A stretch of DNA of 64,000 nt, taken from NCBI GenBank assembly GCA_030374765.1, contig JARGXX010000075.1:1488001-1552000 (forward strand). Direction: 5' to 3'. The position numbers were made by a program, and so were the translations under genes. Source of the DNA: Agarophyton chilense (Eukaryota > Rhodophyta > Florideophyceae > Gracilariales > Gracilariaceae). This document shows, one piece after another, positions 52,001 to 63,700 of the stretch (position 1 is the first letter of the stretch; every line of letters starts with the position of its first letter). The notes below the pieces were generated by a model. The model saw only the letters and a program-made list of their open reading frames with translations. It had not been told where the DNA came from and made no database searches.

Positions 52001-54760
52001 ACCGAATGTGCTAAGAATCGGGTGAAACTTCGCAAGTACTCAACGAAGTTGAAACTATTCCCGGCACGGGCTCCTCTCTAGTTTGTCGCCATTGACCTCC
52101 TCGGCGAGCTCCTCACCACACGACGTGGGCATAAGTTTTTACTCGTTATCACGGATCGTTTCTCAAAACTGGTTCGGACCGTACCTTTACGGAAGATATC
52201 CGCTTTCACGGTTGCACAAGCATTTGAAACCCATTGGGTATTCGTCTACGGCCCGCCGGTTAATCTTCTATCCGATAACGGAAAACAGTTCGCATCGCGA
52301 TTCTTCGAGGACGTGTGCAGGATTCTTGACATCAAGAACCTGTTCACAACGACCTATCACCCCCAGTGTAATGGGCAAGTGGAGCGGTTTAACCGAACGC
52401 TATTAGCGTCTCTCCGTTCTTACGTTGCCGACCACCCAAAGACATGGGATTTATATACCGACGCCTTGAAGTTCGCGTACAATACGCAGGTACACCGTAC
52501 TACGGGCTTGACTCCATTCGAACTGGTCTTGTCCCGCCCTCCGCCCGCTGTCGCGTTAGAACCCCAGCCCACGCTGGATGCGTTCCCTTCCGTGAAGGAT
52601 AATCGCCACAGGTGGAAAGAGTGGCTTACGAAGCTGATCCCGGTCGCCCGAAGCTCGATGGCTCGTGCCCAAGCCGCTTCCAAGCGTGATTTCGACTCTC
52701 GCGTACGCGGTAAGGCCCCGCCAATCAAAGCCGGTGACTTCGTGTTCGTCCGTAAGAAGTACTGGAACCCTGAAAAGGAAAAGAAGCACAAGCTTTCTTC
52801 CGTCGCGGACGGTCCTTACAAGGTCATTTCGGTGAAAAACGACACCATCGTGGTGGAAATTGTCGACGCTCATGAGCGGATCTCCCGCGACCGCGTTGTA
52901 CTCGCCCCTCCAGCGACGTTGGAAGTAACCGAAATGAGTCAACAATCCCTCTCTGAGGATGATGGTGCTCGGCACACAACGGTGGCTCAGCTTACTGCCG
53001 TGGTTTCCAGACCTTTTGCGTTACCACACCCTACCCGGGGACTCTCTGACTTGCCGATCTTATCGGACCAAGGCCAGAATGGCCTCTATTCTCTCACGCC
53101 ACGGCGCGGTGTCTACCCCCGCCCGTTGGGCGTTTCAACCACTCCCCATGCCGCTCCGTCTCAGGAGGGGGAGGAGGCTCATAACTCTCGTCGAGAGACG
53201 GAAACCGCTTCGTCGTGTCATGACAACGGTGGTGCACGGACTCCTGGACACACCAGCAAGAACAACGGTGACCCGGACGTCCCGTCTACCGACGTGCCAT
53301 GTCCACATTTGCGCGCTACAGCCGTTTCTGAACCCTCTATGGGAAGCGCCACCGCATCTGCGTCTGATCGCACTCCCCACGGGGACTCTACTCGACAGGA
53401 CGCACCACGTAGTGGAAACCCTCTCGCCGAAGCGAAACCGAAATCGTCGCAGGATGCTGCTCGCCCTCGCGATACTGGACCGGCTATGCCGTCGAGCGTT
53501 GACCCGCAGCCCGTGGGTCACGGTTCGTCGACACCAGCTACGCTGGAAAACTTAGAGCACGCCCTCGCAGGCCCCTCTAGGCCGAATCGATCGGAAGTGG
53601 TCCCTCGTACTGTACGGCAGGACATACCGGCTAAGCCGGGCAAGCACACCGTAGCAGACGGGAGATTCACACCCAGCACGCTTGATGCTGGTGCAGAACC
53701 CGCGCAAAGTGGCGGACGCACTCCGAGTGTCTCGGTTGACCCCGACAGCGTTGTCGAAGGCGCACCGGTCACCCCGGAGAATGTGCCCGTCAAGGACGGA
53801 AGCACCTCGTCGCCGAGTGAAGTTGAACCCTCGAAAGGGATAGTTGAGGACGAACTCGCTCCCCGCAGGGGTTCCTCGCCGCGCACTTCGCCGCCCGTTG
53901 GTGAGGAAGGCACAGTTGACCCTGAGTTGCACGCCCGTCGCGGTACTGTGTCGCTTAAGCGAGCAGACATACCGGCAGCGCCGTTGCACACGCCCTCACG
54001 TGAGGAGGCGGAACGCAGCACTGTGCAGAGTACTTCCAGCCATCAGCCGGACGTGTCACGTGACCAGACGACACCCGGCTCGGGAGATACGCCAATCAAC
54101 GCCCAAGGCGGCTCACCTGGCAAGGCACGACGCCCCGTGATGAAACCGCCTCCCGCGTCAAGTCCAGCACCGTCGCGACGGATTTCACCCCGACGACTCG
54201 CGGAACGCGACCGCGAACCCCAGCCTTGGGATGAGTCCGCGTTCCCCCGAAGGGTGGCCTCTGCACGAGAACTCTCGGAAAGCATTTCGACCCAAAAACT
54301 GGGAGAATTGCCCCACGGGAAGGCCTCCGGCCGAAGCCGTCGAACTGACGCTCTTCGTCATGACGCCTTGGCGGAAGCAACCCGCCAAGCGGCCAAGGCA
54401 ACCCGGAACCCGGCTCGTTCCCCTACCCAGGGCATGGAAAGGCAACTCCAACCCATGGAACCCTCGGGGGAAGGGCACAGTAGCCCACACGCACCTGCGG
54501 ACGTCCACCGGTTTGGTCCGGTGACGCGTACATCGCAAGGGCGGTAAGTCTACGAGAAGGAGTTCGTGGTCGACCACATAGTGGGGCACTCATACCATCC
54601 GGATGGTTATATTCAATACCTCGTCCGTTGGTACGGTTTAGGGCCCGAATGGGATTCGGATGAGCCGATGGAACATCTCCCACGTTCGAAGGTGGTGTCA
54701 TATCACCGCAGAACGCGGACGGGAATCCCGGCATCGGTTGTTAAAGCCCAGGTGGGATAA
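48992..54760 (+). pseudogene. pol: Pol of B1: one frame with four in-frame stops
   Basis: The frame is -1 relative to gag. Protease: VLTVLDTGAGPNFIVES (catalytic Asp-Thr-Gly, codons 49304-49312) and PIILGCDFC. RT: DGSWRFCMDYRRLND, TALDANWGYWQVPV, and the catalytic block LVYLDDIIVFS (50704). RNase H: FSVDTDSSDYQVGYAL to QADALSRSPT. HHCC finger: HLSHYAKLGGH and CTECAKNRV. Integrase triad: VITDRFSKL, LLSDNGKQF and NGQVERFNR. A very long Pro/Ser/Thr-rich linker (about 53000-54540) precedes the chromodomain (VVDHIVGHSYHPDGYIQYLV to PRSKVVSYH). Stops: TAA 50048, TAG 51863, TAG 52079, TAA 54545. No frameshift occurs in 5.77 kb. APL*FVAID suggests that a GAG became TAG. Confidence 0.92.
49019..49053 (+). 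promoter_or_regulatory. Candidate -1 frameshift site at the gag-pol overlap of B1
   Basis: Just before the gag stop the mRNA reads CAG GAA AAC TGA. Sliding back one base at G GAA AAC (49019-49025) leads into pol. A hairpin with perfect 6-bp arms (TCTCCC/GGGAGA, 49038-49053, loop CTTC) follows after 12 bases. The heptamer is not a canonical X XXY YYZ, so this is less secure than the site in element D. Confidence 0.4.
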
Positions 54761-54938
54761 CACCCGCCTCGGTGGAAGAGAAAAGAGAAGTAGGTTTGCT
54801 TGAGAACAGGTTAGTGATGGAAGGTTTTGGGTTACACAAGTCACTTGGTTTTTATTCGAAGCTATCGATGGAATACCAAGCACTCGGGATACTACTCTAA
54901 GTCACAAGGGAAACTCCCCATCGGGATCGCGTGCCCCG

Positions 54939-56876
54939 TCACGGGTTCTGCTCACCGCCCCCGGGTTGGTTACCTCCCTGGAGGCGGGTGATCAAGGCCT
55001 CGCGCATCGCGGCAACATCGCCACTCGCTGCGTTGGTCCCTAGCCCCAGCTGTCGCAGGAACTGGGAGATCACGGCCGCTTGACCCGCCGGAGCGGAGCT
55101 CGCATCGCCTGGGGCGGACGCCCCACCACTTGGGAGATTCACCGGTGGAACCGGAGGTGGTCCAGCTACCGCGTACTCCGACCCAGCCCCCGCGGGGTTA
55201 CCCAAATCCACGTAAGGCGTGGCTGGCGTCCCCGCGTTATAGGGACCTTCCGCTTCGGATCCCTCGACCTCCGCCTCGGCGTACGCTTCCCCGTCGTCGG
55301 GTTTGTTGTCCACCATTGGATCGTCGCCGTCGTAGACGTGGTAATATTCATCCGCGTCCACGAAACCGATCGGATGCCTCTCGGGGATATGGCGTGGTGC
55401 AAACCGGAGTTCGTTCGCTTCCTCTGCGGAGATTTCGTGCCCTTCCCAAGGATCAAAGTATACGAAATCACCTCCCAAGGGAGTACGCCTTCCTGGTGAC
55501 AGGTCTTGACCCCGGCTACCCACCGTGCGCCCGCTTTGTTCAATCGGAACGGCGGTCCAGTCCAACTGGTCGATGTAATCGAGAAGACCCGCCACTTCCC
55601 CGGCGTTGGTTACTCCACCAAGTGGGATGCTCAGGTCCAGGATGCGAATCGCGGACCTCAACCGGAACGGGAGGAACCACAGTCTGTACTGGTCATACAC
55701 CTCCCAGAGGAGGAACACCGCCGCGCGGACTGCCCATTCGGTAATCACCACGGACCACAGTCCGGACTCGGGATCCTCGATGAGGTACGAACCGTAATAC
55801 GTGATGACGGGTGGCAGCTCGATGTAACAGCCCCGGCAGGCCTCGAGGTTCGACCACCACGGTGGAATGAGGACATAGCGACCCCGTCGGTTGGCCGCGC
55901 GAAGGCGTTCGATCTCCACGTTCTGATACGGGACCAAATACCCGAATCGGGATCGTGCTCGACGCTCGAAGCGGATCAGGGCGAGGAAGTTGGCCCGCGC
56001 AATTCGACGCATGTAGCGGAATTCTGCCCGGATAATCGGTCGCGTCCAGCACATGGCCCCTTGCCGTGCTATCGGGATGCCCCTCCACGAGAGTGTTTCC
56101 AAACCCGCCAGGCGGTCGAAGTAACCAATCTCACCTTGAGTGCGGTAAAGCCGAATGTCGGTGCCGAGACCATCGGGGATGGGATATTCGAAAGGAGCCC
56201 GGCGAAGCCGTTGATGGCCAAGAAGGACGAAGGCCGCATGAGCGGAAGCCGAGGTTTCCCTACCCCGGCGCGCCGCAGCGTGGACCGGAACCGCTACGCG
56301 GCGTCGCCAATCCAACGAAGTTGTCGCCACGGCCGGAATATCGCCCGGAAGCATCCAGTTTCCATCGGTGTACATCGCTATGAGCGCTTCTTTTAACACC
56401 GCAATCGGGTGGAACCACGGCGCAAGCCGGAGAACGGACGCATGATGCCCAGGATGGCGCCCGACAAGCATGTCGTATGGCGGCCACCCTCTCGGGGGGA
56501 ACATTCCGTACGGAGCAGCAGCCGCGTTCGCGATAAGAATCTGCGGCCCAGCCGATGACGCGCTTTGCGGAAGCGGAACGGACCGGAAGCCGGAGAAGTA
56601 CCCCGCAGGGGGACGGTTGGGTTGATTGTTTTGGTTGCTCATCGGTGAGCGAAGAGGCCGGATGACCGGAAGAGGAGACCGGCGAAGCGGGAGACGATGC
56701 CGAGGAATCGGAGGACTGGCACGCAAGGATGCGGATTCGGTTGAGATGGAACGTTGAGAACGGTTGTTGCCAGGAGACTGGAGTTTTGCCGCACTGCGTT
56801 TCTTGGCACCGGATGAAGTGGATCCCAGCGAGCTGGTTGCGCTCTTATGCATTCGTCTCAGCGCGTCGCCCACCAT
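54939..56876 (-). CDS. Antisense accessory gene of B1, 645 residues, unknown function
   Basis: An intact frame runs opposite to gag-pol, with ATG at 56876 (MVGDALRRMHKSATSSLG), 36 bases inside the 3' LTR, and TGA at 54939. Residues 1-90 are Ser/Arg/Pro-rich. The middle (about 130-420) is Arg/Trp/Tyr-rich and looks globular: GGWPPYDMLV-like start, FEYPIPDGLGTDIRLYRTQG, YLVPYQNVEIERLRAANRRG, YVLIPPWWSNLEACRGCYIE, YDQYRLWFLPFRLRSA. Residues about 440-510 are acidic (DADEYYHVYDGDDPMVD), and the tail is Pro/Gly/Ala-rich. I recognise no domain. B2 carries a decayed version, so it belongs to the family. Transcription would have to start in or near the 3' LTR on the minus strand. Antisense ORFs with regulatory roles are known from a few retroelements; here nothing about function is shown. 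Confidence 0.75.
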   Translation of the reverse strand: MVGDALRRMHKSATSSLGSTSSGAKKRSAAKLQSPGNNRSQRSISTESASLRASPPIPRHRLPLRRSPLPVIRPLRSPMSNQNNQPNRPPAGYFSGFRSVPLPQSASSAGPQILIANAAAAPYGMFPPRGWPPYDMLVGRHPGHHASVLRLAPWFHPIAVLKEALIAMYTDGNWMLPGDIPAVATTSLDWRRRVAVPVHAAARRGRETSASAHAAFVLLGHQRLRRAPFEYPIPDGLGTDIRLYRTQGEIGYFDRLAGLETLSWRGIPIARQGAMCWTRPIIRAEFRYMRRIARANFLALIRFERRARSRFGYLVPYQNVEIERLRAANRRGRYVLIPPWWSNLEACRGCYIELPPVITYYGSYLIEDPESGLWSVVITEWAVRAAVFLLWEVYDQYRLWFLPFRLRSAIRILDLSIPLGGVTNAGEVAGLLDYIDQLDWTAVPIEQSGRTVGSRGQDLSPGRRTPLGGDFVYFDPWEGHEISAEEANELRFAPRHIPERHPIGFVDADEYYHVYDGDDPMVDNKPDDGEAYAEAEVEGSEAEGPYNAGTPATPYVDLGNPAGAGSEYAVAGPPPVPPVNLPSGGASAPGDASSAPAGQAAVISQFLRQLGLGTNAASGDVAAMREALITRLQGGNQPGGGEQNP

Positions 56877-56900
56877 CGCAGATGTCGTACTCACGCCTCA

Positions 56901-56909
56901 GGAGGGGGA
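56901..56909 (+). promoter_or_regulatory. Polypurine tract of B1
   Basis: GGAGGGGGA ends two bases before the 3' LTR, as needed to prime plus-strand DNA. It lies upstream of the antisense gene's ATG. Confidence 0.75.
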
Positions 56910-56911
56910 TA

Positions 56912-57704
56912 TGAAGTGCAACCCTCGTGAGGGCCATTTTCCAGGACTTGGTTGTTTTTCCGCCTCGGGCGATACTTGTGAGATCTATGAGTAATACCGC
57001 TACTAGCGGGCTGGCGTAGCCAGGTGTATACGCGTTGTACGCGAAGTGTACCGGCGGCCGTGCGCCGTGGCCCCGATTCGGGTGTGACTTACCCACGTGT
57101 ACCACGGGTGGCCCAGGACAGGTTGGCACAGCATAGCTGGATATTCTCTATTTATTTAGCTTTATTACACTAGGTTAGGGAGCTCTCTACAGTATTCTAC
57201 ACTATATAGTGCCAGGGCGATCTCGCCCTGACACTCAGTAAACCTCCCCAACCAGGGTTCTTGGCTCTAAGTCTTTTTCCGCTTTCGCGAGTCTTCCACA
57301 CTGTACGGAGGTGAAGCCGCGTTACTAACGGTAGACTTATCCACCCTGCGTCAACAGGAGACTCACCGCTGTTAGCGTGTATATCTTTCATACCACTGCC
57401 GTGTTCTCGCCCCAGTATTGGGTTTGCTACATATTTCTTTTGGCTCTCGTGGCCCATGCCCCCGATCGCCTACACTGGGTGGTCCCTCCTTTATCACTTG
57501 CCCACTCCCGTGGAATACAGCCCATACCTGGTCTGCTCCCTTCTAGCATCCCGCACTCTCCCCGCTTGGCGTGCCGGTGAACCTCGGCCTTACACCCCGA
57601 CTTAGTCGTGTTCACTCCGGAGAGGCTCCGTCGCCGTGCTACACTCCTTGGAGGAAGACTCGGACATCTTCGTGTGTTTCCGCCGCCCTTGGCGTTGCAC
57701 TACA
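56912..57704 (+). repeat. 3' LTR of B1
   Basis: 793 bp, same ends as the 5' LTR, with about 11 substitutions and one indel relative to it. It is followed by the TTTTT duplication (57705-57709). Confidence 0.93.
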
Positions 57705-57709
57705 TTTTT

Positions 57710-59797
57710 CACACTGATTTTGTTAGTTTTACTTTAGCCAAAACGTCGATGTTTTGGAAATTTTGCGCGAGGGATATGATTTTGAAACAGACTTTACATG
57801 TAGTACAATAGAACTATGGTAGAATTATTGAATAGAAAACCAAGTTTTACGTCTTGTAAAACAGTGCTACTGATAGAGTATTTCTCGAAACACCTCTGTG
57901 GCTCCATAGCATTACGTGCGAGTACATATTTGTTATTTCCGCTCTCAAAGATCAAAACGAAAGAAAAATCTTCTGGAGAGAAGCTCAACTCTTCTGTAAA
58001 TGTTTCTGTCTTACTGAGCTCTTCAGTACCCACTAATACATGAAAAAGTATAAGATGACATTTGAAGCAAGAGAAACGACGCTTTAAGTATTTAAGTATT
58101 TCAGCAAGTCAAATGACGCAATTTAAGAACGTCGGGAGCTTTTATTTAAAAATCAACTTTTTCTTATACTCTGAATCTGACCTAAAGTGTAAGCATTATT
58201 TGATGTAGATGTTCTTTTAAACACTGTGGTAGTCTATTATATGTATACATTCCAAGTATTTGCAAAAGCATTCACATACGATCTGACTGGGACAATTCCA
58301 AGCATCTTTTGTTAGTGTTCAAGCATTCAGAACCCAAGTACTTTGAATTTTTTTGAAGGCTTGCAAGTTTTGTATCATGCTCCATGAATCTTAGTTGCGA
58401 TTTCATTCCACAACTTTCTCCTTTTCCTGTACAGGACTTGATTTACACTGGTACGTCATACCAAGAGAATGATAAATTGTTCATCATGAAAAGTGTTGGT
58501 TCGTCAAATGCGAATTGCATCAACAGAATTATAAATAAGTTGCCCTTCCAGATTGAAAATGATTGGGTCAATTCTTTTCTCCCATTCTTTCTCTGTAAAA
58601 CAATACTAACCATTCAACAATACAGACAAATAGTACAGTCGTATTCAATATATGCCACCCGTTTTTGGCTTCTTAGTTTTCAACGATATAAATCTTCTCG
58701 ACAGAAGCGCTTATGCCGAATAACTTTTGAACAGTTTTGATAGTAGGCGTTCACACCTTTTGGAATAAAAATCTCTCTATTAACAAACATGTCGCCATTT
58801 CTATGGCATCTTCATCTCGCTCTTGTGATTGGCTCCGAAAAAAAGCGATAAAAGCCGTGCTCACAACGTAGCTCTGCTCTCTTTTCATTTATAGGATGGC
58901 CATTTTAAACTTTCTTTCATTATAGACCTCACATACCACCACTAAATAATCTTTTCTGGATAAAACTTCTCTTTTGTGAAAACCCCTACATAGGACATTG
59001 CTTGGTGGCGCTTTACAGTAAACCAGTGAAAAGCAATCCGCAGTTATAGACATTTGTAGCAGCTGTGACCGATGAAAACGATGAGTAAACGCTCAAGATT
59101 CTCTCTGACTGATACTATGGCTTCGTGAGGCGTAAAATGCTTTCCGTACCATTTGAATATTTGTGCTCATGCCTTTAATTGGACGCGTTATCTGATGGAA
59201 TGGAGAGCTTCAATCCAAGAAATATACCAGTTACTTCAGAATATATTGTCTTGGTTAAAAGTCAGTGTTGAAGCTTCTTGTTCATTGAAACGTAATGAAA
59301 CACGTATTTTGATACTCAATCGCCACAACGACCATACCAACTTTACGTTCTTTCACTCACGCAAAGACAATAAGAGGAAATTAATTGAGCTGGTCAATGT
59401 CTGTTGATGTGTTTTCCAAATCCAATTAAAAGTGACCAATAACTATCACAATTCTCTTGCATTGTTAACTCACTGCTAAAGGTTATATACGATAGAAGTA
59501 CTGTAAACGTCATATCCGTTCAAATTTAGTTGGGGGACACAACACAAGTGACTACGGCCCAAGGGGACGCAAGTAGTAGACATGCTCTCGAAAGTACCAG
59601 CCCAAAATAGGGCAAAGAAAAGAAGTCAAAGAAAGACGACAGAATGAAGGAGTGTAATAGATGGAGAGTGCGAATGATAAAACGACCAATACGTGTGTGG
59701 CAGTCAGAAGCGATGGTGTAAAGGTATGATGTAATAAATAAAATTTGTAAAGGCCTATACCACGATGTAGAGAATGAATGTATATATTGCAAACGTT
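57710..59797. other. AT-rich stretch without recognised gene
   Basis: Frames of 118 codons (58384-58740, plus) and 84 codons (59153-59407, plus) start with ATG but show no motif and have AT-driven composition. I would not call either a gene. No repeat from elsewhere in the window was noticed. Confidence 0.45.
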
Positions 59798-60173
59798 CTA
59801 CAAAATAGAATTGTTTTTCTTCCCGACTTTGGCACGATGAAGACGACTTTTATAATACACTCGGAGATCGTGGGCTTCGGAAAACTTGGTAAAGCATATA
59901 CGGTACCAAACGTCTATTTCTTTATAATAAGCGCGTCGTAGTGCGTTTTGGTGCTTACGACCGCCTTGGTGTACCTCTAATTTGCGCTGGCTCTTCACGT
60001 TGATGCTGCAAACGGCACAGCGCGTCAGGGAGAGTTTACGAGATGGAGGACGGCTGCGACGCTTCTCACGATGAGTAAAGACTCGAATGATGTGGGAAAG
60101 AGTCGGTGAGGGAAGTGGCTTTCTTAGTGACGCTGAAGGCTTCGAGGGGGGGGGCGTGAGCCGCTTTTTTCGT
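59798..60173 (-). CDS. U1-type zinc-finger ORF next to an E-type LTR (no ATG)
   Basis: The minus-strand frame is open from within the neighbouring LTR to a TAG at 59798 and contains no ATG. Basic, Ser/Pro-rich sequence (RKKRLTPPPSKPSASLRKPL) leads to RVFTHREKRRSRPPSRKLSL, then the finger CAVCSINVKSQRKLEVHQGG with RKHQNALRR (CX2C...HX5H). The same order (HIFRVASDR, basic stretch, CDTC...H, RKHQAAVRR) is seen in the element D protein at 20.2-20.56 kb. This is the best preserved finger outside D. Without a start codon it is either translated from a non-AUG start, spliced, or dead. Confidence 0.5.
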
Positions 60174-60496
60174 GTTGAATTGACCAGAGTTTGTCGGAGC
60201 CGACCGAGGTCGGCCTTATATAGACAATTTGGAGGAAGGCCGGCGGGAGAATTCGCGCGGCCCCCGATCCGGTACCTGCCAGCCTATTTTAATTGCGCGC
60301 CTTACTCGACGCAGAACTCATTTGCGTTTCGTACTGAATTTGTGGTTATAAATAAACCTTCTTTCCACAGCTTTAAGTCCAAATAATAGCTTTACTATTT
60401 TATTATTTGAGTGAAACTGTAAGACTGATGCGCGTCGCTTACGTTTATATACACGATGCGGCACGCGTTTTACTCGTGTGGTTTACACGCCTCACA
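60173..60496 (-). repeat. Candidate LTR of element E1
   Basis: It lies between the integrase end of E1 and the zinc-finger ORF. On the minus strand it would run from TGTGAGGCG (60496, after an AGGGGA purine tract) to TTCAACA (60173). Two TATA-like sites are present (about 60445-60452 and 60222-60229, TATATAAGG). A perfect palindrome CCGACCTCGGTCGG lies near 60207-60220. Part of it recurs decayed at 9060-9125. No second full copy is in the window, so the ends are guesses. Confidence 0.4.
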
Positions 60497-60721
60497 TTCC
60501 CCTGCACTCAAAGATCGCTACGCAGGGCGATCAACAGTTTAGTGTAATGGAAGCAACTTCTCTCTGTGTTTCCAGTCAAACATAAAAGGGACAGCCATAC
60601 AGTTTTCGTGAGGGAGGTAACTGATTTTGGAAGTTTCAGTGTAACGCTCTAGAAAAGAGTTTGTTTCCTCCACATATAACTCAGAATCGAGTAGATGTCC
60701 ATACTTCCATGCTACGTGGCG

Positions 60722-63700
60722 TTAGAGAAACGTTGTAAATCGGGTATTCACACTGATTTTGATGCCAAGATAGACACTATCAGCCATCATTCCAGGAAAA
60801 TAGCTACAATGATCGCCAAAAAACGGTCCATATATTTTGAACAAAGCAAGGAAGAGGTGATAAAAATTCCCCACGAATTTTTCCAATTGAGGCTTTTTAA
60901 GGTGCAAAGGAGCCATCCATTGAGATATAGTAGACACAGTGACGATATTACCGCCTAGAATAAAACTTGACGTGAGTCTGCCATAGTTAACGAGATCTGG
61001 GAGCAAAATGAGCTCTCTGCGCTTTGACGTCAAATCGAGAGATTCTCCTGAGCATTCTTCGTTCATAAGTATGGCAGCGTCCTGCAGGTGTTCGGATCTT
61101 CTCTTATAAGCTCTGAGACGTCGAGCGTGTACACCCTGTCGATTGTATCTCTGATGCGGTGAGACCAGCGCATATCGAGAGTGCATTGCTTTCACTACTC
61201 TACATGGACCGTAGAATTCGGATTGAAACGGGGGCCACTTAACTTTCGGATTTAAAGCTTCTCCATGTTCCACCAATACTTCATCTCCAACCTTGAACCG
61301 ATGGTTGTACTTTGTATCGTCTTGACGGCGGGGCTGCTTTACAATCCTCGTGGCACGACCAATGGTCCCCGCCATGATCTCTTGTTGGCGACTATCCATT
61401 GTAGAGCTCTCAATGAGAGGAGTAGAGACCTTTGTATGCATTTTTGGTGGTGTTTCATATAGTAGTTCGAATGCTGACTTTATTCCTGCCATACGGCGAC
61501 GTCGGTACCCATATAGGACACCATCTAGAAACTTATCCCAATCCTTTTTCTTATCAAATACAGACTTACCGATCTCTTTTTATATTGTTCCTACCATTCG
61601 TTCAGCCTTTCAATTGGACATTGGTGCATATGTTTGTACTGGCTTTAGAAAGATTTCTTTCTGGTCCATGAAATTCTTGAGAGTCCTGGCTTTGAAAGAG
61701 GTAAAATTTTCACATCCCAGGGTAAGAGAAGGCTCGAATGGGTCAACTGTTTGGGATTTAACAAATTTAGCACGATTGCAGCAGTCTGGGACTGCGTGGC
61801 CAGGGCCATAGGCCATCCTGTCAGGTGTTTAACCCTAATTAGCGCGAAACGATTTCTTTGCTTCGTGCGAGGCAGCGGACCCGCAAAATCCATTTCGAAG
61901 GTGCGAAATATGTTTGTGAAAGGGGCTCGGTAGTCAGAACGGTATCCTGTCAAATGGTTCATGTGCTGACAGCCCTCACAACTTCAAACGTTTGAAACTA
62001 TTTCGGGGAACATCTATGGCCACCAAGGCCTGTCTCGTATGACATTCTTCGTAGATTCAACGCCCCAGTGTCCCACGTCATCATGAAAGGATCTCAAAGT
62101 CTTCGGGCGTTTTTCTATTGGTGGAATCTGTCTTAGGCGGTCTTTTGTGCGTCTAAATAGCTTGGACTTCCAAACGAGAAAATGTTTGGCGTTTCTCCTA
62201 ATTGCCGCTCGGATCTTTGAGTCATTAGCACCCATAGATATATTACTGAGGTATCGACCGATGTCAGATCAGAAAGGACCTAGATTGTCGAACGGTGTCA
62301 TTTCGACTCCGCCCTCAGCGTAGTGTATGTACAAGGGTATCGAGACTTTTTTGCTCGCAAATCTAGAGAGGTATTCCGCCGCCGCATATGCTTTCCCAGG
62401 CCTATAAACAATTTCGAATTCATACTCAGCAAGAAGGTCAAGCCATCGAGATAGCCTGCTATGATTTATTTCTTCTTAAATGTATAGCTGAAAGCTTGGT
62501 GGTCCGTCACAAGCAAAAATGGCTCTGCCTCTAGCAAATATAAACGAAACTTTTTCAGTGCAAACACAACTGCTAATGCTTCTTTCTCATACACCGAGTA
62601 GTTTCGTTCCGATACGTTCAGGGTCCGGCTGGCGAATTGAACAGGGTGGTTCATACCATCTTCCTTTTTTTATGCTAGCACAACTCCCAGGGCCAGAGAC
62701 GATGTATCCGTTTCAACGCGGAAAGGGGAGCTGAAGTCTGGAACCGCGAGAACTGGTGGTGACCCGAGTTTTCTTTTCAGAGATTGGAAGGCCGTCATCA
62801 TCTCCGGGGTGAATGTCAGCTTCCGCTTTCCAGAGATCGCTTCGTGAAAAGGAGCCGCCTTGTTTACGAAATCTTTGATGAAGCGACGGTTATAACTTGC
62901 CAATCCAAGAAAACTACGAAGCCCAGTAGTGTTAGTGGGCACTGGTGCTTCCTGGATCAGCGATACTTTGTTCATGTCAAAGGATACTCCGTTAGAGTCG
63001 ATCATGTGGCCTAGCAGGGAAATGCGGGGTTAAGCAAAATCGCACTTTGAGATCTTGAGTTTTAATCCATGTTCGGAAATGATTTGGATAACTTCCTCTA
63101 CGTGTCTCAGGTGCTTTTCCATAGACCTTGAGAAGATGACCATGTCGTCTATGTAGGCGGGTGCGAACAAGATTTTTCCAAGAATAGAATCCCTCATTCG
63201 CTGAAAGGTCGCTGGAGCATTCATGAGTCCAAAAAGCATGACTTCAAATTGGAAAGTTCCCTGGCGGCGGACGAAAGTGGTCATTTCCTTACATCTGGCA
63301 GCCATTTGGATCTGACAAAATCCGGAGAAGAGATCAAGAGTAGTGAAAAAGCTACAACCACCCAAATCGTCAAGTATCTCATGCATGTGCGGGAGTGGCC
63401 AACGGTCCGGCTTCACGATAATATTTAAGGCACGGTAGTCTACACAGAACCTGGGTTTTCCATCTTTCTTCGTGGCTACTACGACTGAGAATGACCAAGC
63501 CGAAGAATAAGAGCGGATGATAGTATCTTCTAGAATGCGGTCTACTTCTCTTTGAACTACTTCGTTGTACTTTGGTGGCAATCTTAAAACGCGGGACCTG
63601 ATTGGTCTGTCCACTTTCAAATCAAACTCATGCATAACTGGTACATCTGCTGGACGTAAATTGTGCAACGACCAGGCAATAACTGATAATAATGTCGGCA

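Larger units (their letters stand above)
45945..57704 (+). mobile_element. Large Ty3/gypsy element B1 with an antisense gene (11,760 bp)
   Basis: LTRs at 45945-46738 and 56912-57704 begin TGAAGTGCAAC and end GTTGCACTACA. Between them lie gag, pol (protease, RT, RNase H, zinc finger, integrase, long linker, chromodomain) and a 645-codon gene on the opposite strand, then a polypurine tract. I count about 11 substitutions and one indel between the LTRs (roughly 98.5% identity), so the insertion is fairly recent. B2 (3.2-8.25 kb) is an old copy; C is a related family. Confidence 0.95.

Noticed and set aside
53100-54740. Long open frames (up to 198 codons) in other phases across the B1 linker
   Set aside because: They are shadows of the Pro/Ser/Thr-rich pol linker, a GC-rich low-complexity stretch open in several frames.
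58384-58740. 118-codon ATG frame as a host gene
   Set aside because: AT-rich composition, no motif, signal or promoter; length within chance for this base composition.
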